11,553 bases of DNA from an uncultured Collinsella sp. GTDB taxonomy: Bacteria > Actinomycetota > Coriobacteriia > Coriobacteriales > Coriobacteriaceae. Made by a program: the position numbers and the translations under genes. Shown in pieces: positions 1 to 6,815 of this stretch (the stretch's first letter is position 1; every line of letters begins with the position of its first letter). The notes under the pieces are model-generated. The model searched no databases. It worked only from the letters and a program-made list of their open reading frames with translations, and was not told where the DNA came from. The DNA lies in contig CABUQY010000052.1 of NCBI GenBank assembly GCA_902493915.1, forward strand, positions 1-11,553, in the 5' to 3' direction.

Positions 1-1
1 C

Positions 2-292
2 ATGGAGGCCGAGCAGGCCGCCCGTACCGTCGGTATGTGCCAGGAGTGCAAGCGCGAGCTCGACGCCCTGCGCGCCGCCTCGGCCGTAAAGACCGGCAAC
101 GCGCACGGCATGGCTGCCAACGAGACGCTTGCGTCCGGTGAGCCCCAGGGCCCCGGCATGGAGTATCTGGGCGGCCACGGTGTGAACCCGGAGTATATCG
201 ACCGCGAGCTTAACCCCGATGCGCCCGAGATTCCCGCCGGTCCGGCGCCGGTCGAGGGCATCATCATGGATTTTGAAACGAAGGAGGAGTAA
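2..292 (+). CDS. hycF: Formate hydrogenlyase iron-sulfur subunit HycF-like, C-terminal part (5' end outside window)
   Basis: Open from the first base of the window to a TAA at 290-292, so only the last 96 or so residues are seen. The ATG at base 2 is probably internal. The visible part has one CxxC pair (CQEC, residues 13-16) and an acidic, Pro/Gly-rich tail, with no complete ferredoxin motif. The identity comes mainly from position: in FHL operons the 4Fe-4S polyferredoxin-like subunit HycF/HyfH lies directly before the small hydrogenase subunit, as here. In FHL this subunit carries electrons between formate dehydrogenase and the NiFe hydrogenase on the inner face of the membrane. Its 3' end contains the strong ribosome binding site of the next gene. 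Family assignment by context, moderate confidence. Confidence 0.6.
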   Translation: MEAEQAARTVGMCQECKRELDALRAASAVKTGNAHGMAANETLASGEPQGPGMEYLGGHGVNPEYIDRELNPDAPEIPAGPAPVEGIIMDFETKEE

Positions 293-294
293 CC

Positions 295-1077
295 ATGGCC
301 GAACCCACGCTTTTGCCCGAGCGGCTTCAGTACCGCCCGACCAAGATCGAGCTCGACGAGAGCATCGAGAAGGCCAAGGCGACCCTTCTTAAGAAGATCA
401 AGCGCTCGGTGTACGTCTACCGCGTTGACTGCGGCGGCTGCAACGGCTGCGAAATCGAGATCTTCGGTTCCATCACGCCCGTCTTCGACGTCGAGCGCTT
501 TGGCATCAAGGTCGTGCCTTCGCCCCGTCACGCCGATGTGCTGCTGTACACCGGTGCCGTGACGCGTGCCATGCACATGCCGGCCCTGCGCGCCTTTGAG
601 GCCGCACCCGATCCCAAGATCGTGGTGTCCTATGGCGCGTGCGGCTGCACCGGCGGCATCTTCTACGACAACTACTGCGTCTGGGGCGGCACGGATAAGA
701 TTCTGCCGGTCGATGTCTACATCCCCGGCTGCCCGCCCAGCCCCGCGCAGACCGTCTACGGCTTTGCCATGGCGCTCGGTCTGCTGGACCAAAAGCTCCA
801 TGCCGAGACCACGGTGGAGGCCGCCGGCGAGCAGGCCGATATCCTGCACCCCGGCGTGCCGTACAAGCTGCGCGTTGCCATCGAGCGCGAGGCTCGCGCC
901 ATGAGCGGCTACCGTTACGGCCGCGACCTGGCCAACGAGTTTATGGATACGCTCGAGGGCGCGCCCAAGGGTGATATCCGAGGTGCCATGGCGCTGCTCA
1001 TCGACAAGCAGGACGATCCGCGCCGCGTCGAGGTGTACTCGGCGCTGCAGGATCTGGTGCTGGCCGGAGGTCACTAG
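295..1077 (+). CDS. hycG: Formate hydrogenlyase subunit HycG/HyfI (NiFe-hydrogenase small subunit, NuoB-like)
   Basis: A 260-residue protein, close to the length of E. coli HycG/HyfI (about 250). It belongs to the NADH:quinone oxidoreductase 20-kDa subunit family and should hold the 4Fe-4S cluster nearest the NiFe site, passing electrons to protons for H2 formation on the cytoplasmic side of the membrane complex. Visible motifs are CGGCNGCE at residues 46-53, a SYGACGCTGG block near residues 113-122 and YIPGCPPSP near residues 143-151. These match the Cys ligands of this family. The start is supported by AAGGAGGAG at 281-289, five bases before the ATG. It lies 2 nt after hycF and abuts hycH. 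The approximately 40-residue N-terminal lead before the first Cys is similar to HycG. Whether the operon is hyc or hyf type cannot be told from this part. Confidence 0.93.
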   Translation: MAEPTLLPERLQYRPTKIELDESIEKAKATLLKKIKRSVYVYRVDCGGCNGCEIEIFGSITPVFDVERFGIKVVPSPRHADVLLYTGAVTRAMHMPALRAFEAAPDPKIVVSYGACGCTGGIFYDNYCVWGGTDKILPVDVYIPGCPPSPAQTVYGFAMALGLLDQKLHAETTVEAAGEQADILHPGVPYKLRVAIEREARAMSGYRYGRDLANEFMDTLEGAPKGDIRGAMALLIDKQDDPRRVEVYSALQDLVLAGGH

Positions 1078-1659
1078 ATGGAGCTCACGGACCGCTCTGG
1101 TTACTTTGCGGGCCCCGGTATGCTCGGCGGCTCCTTTGGCGATGCCTCGCGCGCAAGCGACGAGGCCGCCGAGGGCGTCGCCGACCCCTGTCTGGGCCAC
1201 GCACCCGACCAGGTGGTCTTCTACGAGCTCACGCGTAAGTTTGTGGAGACCGAGGAAGACGTTCCCCAGGAGGCCTGCGACGTGCTGTACTACACGCTCG
1301 CCGTGGGCCACCACACCGGCGTGCTCGATTGCTTTGAGCCGCGCCTGTCGGTGCCGGTGGATGTCTTCTATTCGCTCGTCGATGCGCTGCCGGAGGGGGA
1401 GGCCAAGACCAAGTTCGAGGCCATCCGCTCCTTTGGCGAGTGCCAGCTCGACAAGGCGGCGGTGCCGTCGCTGCTCGAGGCCTGCGACACGCTGCTCGAC
1501 GAGCGCGGTTTTCGCGGCTCGGCCAAGGCTGGCATCTCGGTGTTCGACGACGACTTTGGCCTGCATGCCCAGCAGGTCGCGTTTCTGATGAAGTTCCGCG
1601 ATCTGGTTGAGCGCGTGCGCGATGTGTCGGGCGTGTACCTGACGGGAAGGTTGCAGTAA
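1078..1659 (+). CDS. hycH: Formate hydrogenlyase maturation protein HycH
   Basis: A 193-residue protein. From about residue 43 it aligns clearly by eye with E. coli HycH: VVFYELTRKF, then LYYTLAVGHHTGVLDC and a final VSGVYLTGRLQ match VVFSQLSRKF, VVYYSLAIGHHLGVIDC and the HycH end. HycH is a soluble accessory protein needed for active FHL; its exact step in hydrogenase-3 maturation is not settled. The ATG directly follows the hycG stop (TAGATG) and has GGAGGT at 1066-1071, six bases upstream, so the start is well supported. This gives an N-terminal Gly/Ala/Asp-rich extension of some 42 residues that E. coli HycH (136 residues) lacks. There is also extra length in the middle. Its stop overlaps the hycI start. 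Confidence 0.85.
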   Translation: MELTDRSGYFAGPGMLGGSFGDASRASDEAAEGVADPCLGHAPDQVVFYELTRKFVETEEDVPQEACDVLYYTLAVGHHTGVLDCFEPRLSVPVDVFYSLVDALPEGEAKTKFEAIRSFGECQLDKAAVPSLLEACDTLLDERGFRGSAKAGISVFDDDFGLHAQQVAFLMKFRDLVERVRDVSGVYLTGRLQ

Positions 1660-2162
1660 TGGGTCGCGTTGTGGATGGACGCGTGAACGGCGCCCCGTTT
1701 GCGGGTATCGTGCTCACGGCGGGAAGCGTGCTGCGTGCCGACGATGCCGCCGGCCCCGTGCTCTCCAAAAAGATGGAGGACGCGCCCATTGCCGGTTGGT
1801 ACACCATCGACGGTGGCCAAACGCCCGAGGACGACATCATCGAGGTCAAGCGCGAGCGTCCGCCTCGCCTGGTCTTGGTCGATGCCGCCGACATGGCGCT
1901 GCCCGTCGGGTCTATCCGCCTGCTCGATAAGCGCGATGTGGCCCGCAAGTCGATGTTCACCACGCATTCGCTCCCTTTGTCGATTCTGATCGAGGAAATC
2001 GAGCAATCGTGCGAAGATATCGTCTTCATAGGGATTCAGCCGGGCGATACGGAGTTCTACAACCCCATGTCCCCGGAGGTCTTTGACGCCGTCGACGCCG
2101 TGTACGACGCCGTGGCCGCCAACGACTTTTCCCACTTTGTCCGCTTGGGACAAGAGCAATAG
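1659..2162 (+). CDS. hycI: Hydrogenase maturation protease HycI
   Basis: A 167-residue peptidase of family M52. It should cleave the C-terminal tail of the NiFe-hydrogenase large subunit (HycE type) after nickel insertion, the last step of active-site assembly in the cytoplasm. By alignment with E. coli HycI the nickel-sensing residues are kept: Asp29 (RADDAAGP), Asp75 (LVLVDAADM) and His103 (MFTTHSLPL). IDGGQTPEDDI and FIGIQPGDTEFYNPMSPEV also match. Two normally conserved glycine-loop positions differ: the GN of the first strand reads GS (residues 22-23) and the Gly before the Asp pair is Ala27. The start overlaps the hycH stop (TAATG), with GGAAGG at 1645-1650 as a plausible ribosome site. 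The N-terminus is about 13 residues longer than in E. coli. Confidence 0.92.
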   Translation: MGRVVDGRVNGAPFAGIVLTAGSVLRADDAAGPVLSKKMEDAPIAGWYTIDGGQTPEDDIIEVKRERPPRLVLVDAADMALPVGSIRLLDKRDVARKSMFTTHSLPLSILIEEIEQSCEDIVFIGIQPGDTEFYNPMSPEVFDAVDAVYDAVAANDFSHFVRLGQEQ

Positions 2163-2201
2163 GAGCGCTTGTCCCTGCTGATTAGGAAAGAAGTGATTGA
2201 C

Positions 2202-3041
2202 ATGGCAGATTCCAAGGCGGAGTACCCCGCTCCCGATTGCCTGGCGCCCGCCGCGATCGAGGCCAAGACCGAGGCCGCCGGCGTGACCAAGGCTAACCTG
2301 CCGGTCGCAAAGGCCTTTGTTTTGGCGATGTTCGCCGGCGCGTTCATTGCCTTCGGCGGCCTGTTCTTTACCGTGTTCTTGAGCGATAGCACGCTGGGCT
2401 GGGGCGCCCAGCGCGTCGTGGGCGGCCTGTGCTTTTGCCTGGGCCTGGTGCTGGTGCTGGTGTGCGGCGCCGAGCTGTTTACTGGCAATTCGCTTATGGT
2501 CTGCGCACTCAAGAGCAAAAAGATCACCCTGGTCCAGATGCTCAAGGCTTGGGTCGTCGTATGGGTCGGTAACTTTGTCGGTGCCCTGTTCATCGTCTTT
2601 TTGGTGTACATGGCCGGCATTTACAAGCTCAACGGCGAGGCGGTCGCCAATTCCATGGTGAGCGTCGCCGCCGGCAAGGTGACGATCGACTGGGTGACGA
2701 TTTTCTTCCGCGGCATCCTGTGCAACATCTTTGTGTGCCTGGCCGTGTGGATCGGTACCGCCGGCAAGACCGTGGTCGATAAGGTTGTGGGCATTCTGCT
2801 GCCCATCGCCGCCTTTGTGGCCTGCGGTTTTGAGCACTGCGTCGCCAACATGTACTTTTTGCCCATGGGTGCTGTGATGCATGCATGCGGCTACGGTGCC
2901 GACGTCGCCGGCGCCGATGCGCTCAACGCTGCGGGCATTGCGTTTAACCTGTCCGCCGCCACGCTGGGCAACATCGTGGGCGGCGCGGTTCTGGTCGCGC
3001 TCGGCTACTGGTTTATCTACGCCAAGAAGTCCGAGGCGTAA
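2202..3041 (+). CDS. focA: Formate/nitrite transporter family channel, probably formate (FocA-like)
   Basis: A 279-residue hydrophobic protein of the formate-nitrite transporter (FNT) family. These form pentamers in the cytoplasmic membrane with six membrane segments per subunit and pass small monocarboxylates. Visible marks are VCGAELFTGNSL (the FNT signature), NFVGALF, and GFEHCVANMYF, where His212 matches the central pore His (His209) of E. coli FocA. Hydrophobic stretches agree with six helices. Formate is the most likely substrate because the gene closes an FHL operon, but NirC-like nitrite or hydrosulfide transport cannot be excluded from sequence. I chose ATG 2202 with AGGAAAG at 2184-2190; a TTG at 2169 and a GTG at 2193 are in frame but less well placed. 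It starts 39 nt after hycI and is followed by a terminator. Confidence 0.88.
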   Translation: MADSKAEYPAPDCLAPAAIEAKTEAAGVTKANLPVAKAFVLAMFAGAFIAFGGLFFTVFLSDSTLGWGAQRVVGGLCFCLGLVLVLVCGAELFTGNSLMVCALKSKKITLVQMLKAWVVVWVGNFVGALFIVFLVYMAGIYKLNGEAVANSMVSVAAGKVTIDWVTIFFRGILCNIFVCLAVWIGTAGKTVVDKVVGILLPIAAFVACGFEHCVANMYFLPMGAVMHACGYGADVAGADALNAAGIAFNLSAATLGNIVGGAVLVALGYWFIYAKKSEA

Positions 3042-3063
3042 GATACCGTCTGTTTGACGTTGG

Positions 3064-3100
3064 GCCTCCCGCGGGGCGTTGCCGTGCGGGAGGCTTTTTT
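3064..3100 (+). terminator. Intrinsic terminator after the FHL/formate channel operon
   Basis: A perfect 9-bp GC-rich stem (GCCTCCCGC at 3064-3072 with GCGGGAGGC at 3086-3094) is followed at once by six T residues (3095-3100). It lies 22 nt after the channel stop codon and ends the hyc-focA transcript, separating it from the molybdoenzyme gene. Confidence 0.92.
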
Positions 3101-3163
3101 GGCCTGGGGCTCGTTCCCGGGCTGTTGGCCTGTTGTGTTTGGCTTGTGAAAGGGGTAATCGAG

Positions 3164-5281
3164 ATGGCATCTGCTGTGAAGCGTGACGGTCGCGCCGTGG
3201 TGACCACATGCGGGGGATGCTATGCCGATTGCGCCTTTGCGGCACGAGTTGAGGACGGTCGCGTGGCGGCCGAGTTGCCGGTGCCAGGGCATCCGTGCGC
3301 GGCGCGTGCCCTGTGTGCCCGCGGACGGCATCGCCTGACAATGCCGTTTGACGAGCGCGACCGCATTGTGCACCCCATGCGCCGACGAGCTGATGGCTCG
3401 GGGTTTGATGCGATTTCGTGGGACGAGGCGTTTGCTCAGATTGCCGAGTGCCTTTTGGGGATTGTTGACGGGCATGGTCCGCGCGCGCTGGGCATGACGC
3501 TCGGCGTGCCCTCGTTCGACCGTTACTGGGCGTATCGTTTTATGCATGCGCTGGGCTCGCCCAACGTATACGGTGCCGACGGTGCCTGCGAGGTAAGCAG
3601 ACTTACCGGCTGGGAGCACAGTCTGGGCTACAGCCCCGCCTCCGACCTGGCGCATACCGATTGCATCATGTATCTGGGGCGCTCCATTGTCGATTCGTCG
3701 ACGATGGGGGCCGTTGATGCGCTCAACGATGCCCGTCGACGTGGGGCTAAGATTATCGTGGTTGACCCCCGGCGCAGTGGCTCGGCTGCGCTTGCCGACC
3801 GCTGGCTGCGCGTACGTCCTGGATGCGATCTGGCGTTGCTGCTGGGTATCGCACATGTGCTGGTAGCCGAAGACCTGTACGATCACGAGTTCGTGGACCG
3901 CTACGCCACAAGCTTTGACGAGCTGGCGCAGGCGGCCAGTGCTTGGACACCCGAGTGGGCCGAATCGATGTGCGACGTGCCGGCCGCAGAGATTGTCGCC
4001 ACGGCGCGCGATCTCGCTGCCGCCGCGCCTGCCGCTGTGGTGGATGCGGGTTTTCATGGTGGCATCGGCATCGCGTATGCCAATAGCACCCAGACCGCAC
4101 GCGCTATCTGCTTGGTCGATGTGCTGCTGGGCTGTATTGGACATGCGGGTGGCGCGCTCAATCCGCCCACACCGCTTTCACTGGGCGACCTCGATCCCAC
4201 TCGCTTTGCGACGCCGCCGGTGCCGCGCGAGCCCAAGCTGGGGTCCGAGCGCTATCCACTGGTCGATCCGGTGCGCGGACTGTGCACGACCATCGGTCAG
4301 TCGATTCTTGCCGGCGATTTGCGTGGGCTCATCGTCTATGCCAGTAACCCCGGTGCGGGCTATGGCAATGCACAGGCTTGGTTGGGTATTTTGCAGCAGC
4401 TCGACTTGCTTGTGACGATTGATATTCGTTGGTCCGAGACGGCGCGTGCTTCTGACTTCGTGCTGCCCGACGTGACGTATCTGGAGGCCGACCGCGGTGT
4501 GGGCACGGTCGTGGGCGTCAACGATTCGCGCGTGTTCTACCGCAACGCCGTGCTGCCCGTGCAGCATGACGGCACACGTCCCGGTCGGGAGATTTTTGCC
4601 GGTCTGGCGCAGGCGTGTGGCGTGGGCGAGTATTTCCAGTTTACGTCTGACGATCTGACGGCTGCCCAGGTGGCGCCTTTTGGGATCGATCTGGACGAGC
4701 TCAAGGAGCGCGGCTGGGCCGATACGGGCGTGGCGCTGCCGTCGCGCACGGGTGAGCCGGTGATTCCGCTTGCCGGCGGCAAAATTGCGCTGGCAAGCGA
4801 CGTATGGGAACGAGTCGGCATGGGTCGTGTGCCCAACTGGATTGCGCCCATTGTGGAGCCCGGCCCGGGGATGTTTCGCCTCATTAGTGGCAACCGTCCC
4901 TTTGAGTCGCACACCTCGCGCAGGCTTGCGGCTCAAGGTGCCGCCGAGGCTGGATCGGACCTGGATGCCGTGCAGATGAATGCCGATGCTGCTGCGCACA
5001 TGGGCATCGCCGACGGCGAGATCGTCGAGCTCGTGAGCGATATGGGCCGCGACCGCGTGCGCGTGGAGACGACGCCCTATCTGCATCCGGCGTGCATCTT
5101 CACGTCGGCCGCCCCCGGCGGGCGTTCGCTTGGCGCCGATGTCGGTGGCGCTCAAGCCTTGGGCGTGGGCCCGCTCGACCATACGCCGTTGCGTTGGGAT
5201 CCGTTGACAGGTGCCGCGCTCACCCAGGAAAACGCCGTTCGCGTGGAAAAGATCACGGAGCACGTGGATAATAACGATTGA
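3164..5281 (+). CDS. Molybdopterin-bisMGD oxidoreductase, thiosulfate/polysulfide reductase-like catalytic subunit, cytoplasmic, substrate unknown
   Basis: A 705-residue member of the DMSO reductase superfamily. An N-terminal 4Fe-4S site is formed by C16, C19, C23 and C51; the usual Lys after the last Cys (CxKG) is Arg53 (CARG). The molybdenum-ligand position is Cys142 (DGACEVSR), encoded by TGC, so it is not a selenoprotein. The C-terminal dinucleotide-binding domain starts near residue 560 (LISGNRPFESH). FdhF is nearly the same size (715), but the His after its Sec is Glu here and the catalytic Arg region (NPVRG) reads NPPTP, so formate oxidation is unlikely. The block NSTQTARAICLVDVLLGCIGHAGG resembles PhsA/PsrA. 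There is no Tat signal, and no ferredoxin or membrane-anchor subunit lies next to it. The start is set by GAAAGGGG at 3148-3155. It stands alone between a terminator and selA. The family is sure; the reaction is not. Confidence 0.85.
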   Translation: MASAVKRDGRAVVTTCGGCYADCAFAARVEDGRVAAELPVPGHPCAARALCARGRHRLTMPFDERDRIVHPMRRRADGSGFDAISWDEAFAQIAECLLGIVDGHGPRALGMTLGVPSFDRYWAYRFMHALGSPNVYGADGACEVSRLTGWEHSLGYSPASDLAHTDCIMYLGRSIVDSSTMGAVDALNDARRRGAKIIVVDPRRSGSAALADRWLRVRPGCDLALLLGIAHVLVAEDLYDHEFVDRYATSFDELAQAASAWTPEWAESMCDVPAAEIVATARDLAAAAPAAVVDAGFHGGIGIAYANSTQTARAICLVDVLLGCIGHAGGALNPPTPLSLGDLDPTRFATPPVPREPKLGSERYPLVDPVRGLCTTIGQSILAGDLRGLIVYASNPGAGYGNAQAWLGILQQLDLLVTIDIRWSETARASDFVLPDVTYLEADRGVGTVVGVNDSRVFYRNAVLPVQHDGTRPGREIFAGLAQACGVGEYFQFTSDDLTAAQVAPFGIDLDELKERGWADTGVALPSRTGEPVIPLAGGKIALASDVWERVGMGRVPNWIAPIVEPGPGMFRLISGNRPFESHTSRRLAAQGAAEAGSDLDAVQMNADAAAHMGIADGEIVELVSDMGRDRVRVETTPYLHPACIFTSAAPGGRSLGADVGGAQALGVGPLDHTPLRWDPLTGAALTQENAVRVEKITEHVDNND

Positions 5282-5311
5282 TTGACTCAGCCGATCGAAT
5301 TGGCTGATAGT
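5282..5311 (+). promoter_or_regulatory. Candidate promoter for selAB
   Basis: TTGACT (5282-5287) and GATAGT (5306-5311) are separated by 18 nt, matching the sigma-70 consensus at 5 of 6 and 4 of 6 positions. A dyad (CAGCCGA at 5288-5294 with TTGGCTG at 5300-5306, one G-T pair) fills the spacer, and a perfect 10-bp palindrome CGTTCGAACG (5316-5325) lies at the expected start site. Either could be an operator. The rest of the 76-nt gap holds only the selA ribosome site. Inferred by eye; the gene could also be read from the molybdoenzyme promoter. Confidence 0.35.
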
Positions 5312-5357
5312 TTGACGTTCGAACGATTGATTCACCTTTGGTTTTGAAAGGCCGCAC

Positions 5358-6815
5358 ATGAGCGATAGCCAGAACATGTCCGATGAGGTGCGCGCCCGTC
5401 TGCGTGCCATTCCTTCCGTCAACGAGCTGCTCACCGAGTGGCCGGTGGTGAAGGCGGCAGGGGAGACCTGCGACGCGGTGGTCCATGCCGCCGTCACGGC
5501 CGAGCTTGACGAGGAGCGCGCCGCCATTCGCGCCGGCGCCGCCCCGCGTTCCAAGCGTGACCTGGCTTCGGCTATCGAGTGGCGTGCGCACCGCTCCGCG
5601 CTGCCGAGCCTGCGCCCAGCGGTTAATGCCACGGGTGTGGTCATCCATACCAACTTGGGTCGCGCCCCGCTCGCGGAGTCGGCCGCCAAGGCCGTGGCCG
5701 AGGTCGCGCGCGGCTACAGCACGCTCGAGTACAGCGTGGACACCTGTTCGCGCGGTTCGCGCAAGGAGCACGCCGCGCAGCTGATCCGCTCACTCACCGG
5801 TGCCGAGGACGCGCTCGTGGTCAACAACAATGCCGCCGCGGTGCTGCTGGTGCTTGCCACCCATGCCGCGGGCAAAGAGGTTATCGTCAGCCGCGGCGAG
5901 CTTGTCGAGATTGGCGGCAGCTTCCGCATCCCCGATGTCATGGCGGCCTCGGGCGCCAAGCTCGTCGAGGTCGGCGCCACCAACCGCACGCACCTGGCAG
6001 ATTATGAGCAAGCTATTACGCCCGATACGGCCATGATCCTCAAGGTTCATCCTTCCAATTATCGCATCGAGGGTTTTCACGAGGAAGTGGGCTCTCGGGA
6101 GCTCGCCGCACTGGCTCATAAGCACGGCCTGCTGTTCTATGAAGATCAGGGGTCGGGCGCGCTGTTGCCCGACGACATCTTGGTGCGCGGAGGCGAAGAA
6201 ACCACGCCGGCTTCGGTTTCGGCAGGGCTCGATTTGGTGTCGTGCTCGGGCGATAAACTTCTCGGTGCAGCACAGGCGGGCATTATCATGGGCCGTCGTG
6301 ACCTGGTTCAGGCCTGTGGGTCACATCCGCTTATGCGCGCCCTGCGCCCGGGCAAACTGGCCCTGTCGGCGCTCGAGGCCACGCTGCGTATCTACATGGA
6401 TGGCGCCGATGTTGCCCATCGCGATATTCCGGTGCTCAGCATGCTTACGCTTCCGCAGACCCATTTGGAGCGACGTGCCCGCAAGCTGCGCGATCGTATG
6501 GTCGCCGGTCTCGACAAGGCCGGTTGCCTGTGCGCCGCTCAGGTGGAGATCGTCGAGGAGTCGTCGACTCCCGGCGGCGGTTCGCTGCCTACCGTCGAGC
6601 TGCCCACCATGTGCGTTGCCGTGCGTCTTGTCGATGAGCGTCTTTCCGTTGACGCACTCAAGCGCTCACTCGTCCAAGATTTCGACACGCCGGTCGTCAC
6701 GCGCGCCTCGCACGATCGCATTTTGTTTGACGTCCGTACGCTCGTGGGCGACCGCGATATCGAGACGGCGGCGTCGACGCTTGCCGCATGCGTTGAGAAG
6801 GCGATTGCTCGATGA
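5358..6815 (+). CDS. selA: L-seryl-tRNA(Sec) selenium transferase SelA
   Basis: A 485-residue PLP enzyme of the fold-type I family; E. coli SelA has about 463. It converts seryl-tRNA(Sec) to selenocysteyl-tRNA(Sec) using selenophosphate, in the cytoplasm as a large ring-shaped oligomer. The N-terminal LRAIPSVNELL helix and NATGVVIHTNLGRAPL are typical. The PLP lysine is Lys300 in SGDKLLGAAQAG, matching Lys295 of E. coli SelA (SGDKLLGGPQAG). GAKLVEVGATNRTH, KVHPSNYRIEGF and YEDQGSGALLP also fit. The start has GAAAGG at 5346-5351, six bases upstream. The stop overlaps selB by 4 nt (ATGA), so translation is probably coupled. The selenium donor enzyme gene selD is not in this window and must lie elsewhere. 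Confidence 0.96.
   Translation: MSDSQNMSDEVRARLRAIPSVNELLTEWPVVKAAGETCDAVVHAAVTAELDEERAAIRAGAAPRSKRDLASAIEWRAHRSALPSLRPAVNATGVVIHTNLGRAPLAESAAKAVAEVARGYSTLEYSVDTCSRGSRKEHAAQLIRSLTGAEDALVVNNNAAAVLLVLATHAAGKEVIVSRGELVEIGGSFRIPDVMAASGAKLVEVGATNRTHLADYEQAITPDTAMILKVHPSNYRIEGFHEEVGSRELAALAHKHGLLFYEDQGSGALLPDDILVRGGEETTPASVSAGLDLVSCSGDKLLGAAQAGIIMGRRDLVQACGSHPLMRALRPGKLALSALEATLRIYMDGADVAHRDIPVLSMLTLPQTHLERRARKLRDRMVAGLDKAGCLCAAQVEIVEESSTPGGGSLPTVELPTMCVAVRLVDERLSVDALKRSLVQDFDTPVVTRASHDRILFDVRTLVGDRDIETAASTLAACVEKAIAR

Noticed and set aside
2169..2201. Upstream TTG or GTG start for the formate channel
   Set aside because: The AGGAG at 2161-2165 is too close to the TTG, and the ATG at 2202 has a better spaced site and fits the usual FNT N-terminus.
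1368..3341. 657-codon minus-strand open frame
   Set aside because: It lies opposite hycH, hycI and the formate channel, all strongly supported by motifs; the product is His/Gln/Arg-rich with no recognisable domain, as expected of a shadow of GC-rich codons.
3164..5281. Calling the molybdoenzyme a formate dehydrogenase (fdhF)
   Set aside because: The conserved His after the Sec/Cys and the catalytic Arg of formate dehydrogenases are absent, despite similar length and suggestive context.
5279..5344. Possible UGA read-through (C-terminal selenocysteine) in the molybdoenzyme, with a hairpin 6 nt after the TGA
   Set aside because: The hairpin (5288-5306) is short with a UCGAA loop, the extension of about 21 residues has no redox motif, the active-site residue is already Cys142, and the enzyme family normally ends here. 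The hairpin is better placed as promoter-region dyad.
4178..5689. 503-codon minus-strand open frame across the molybdoenzyme and selA
   Set aside because: It spans two real genes and the gap between them, with no domain and a biased composition; antisense shadow.
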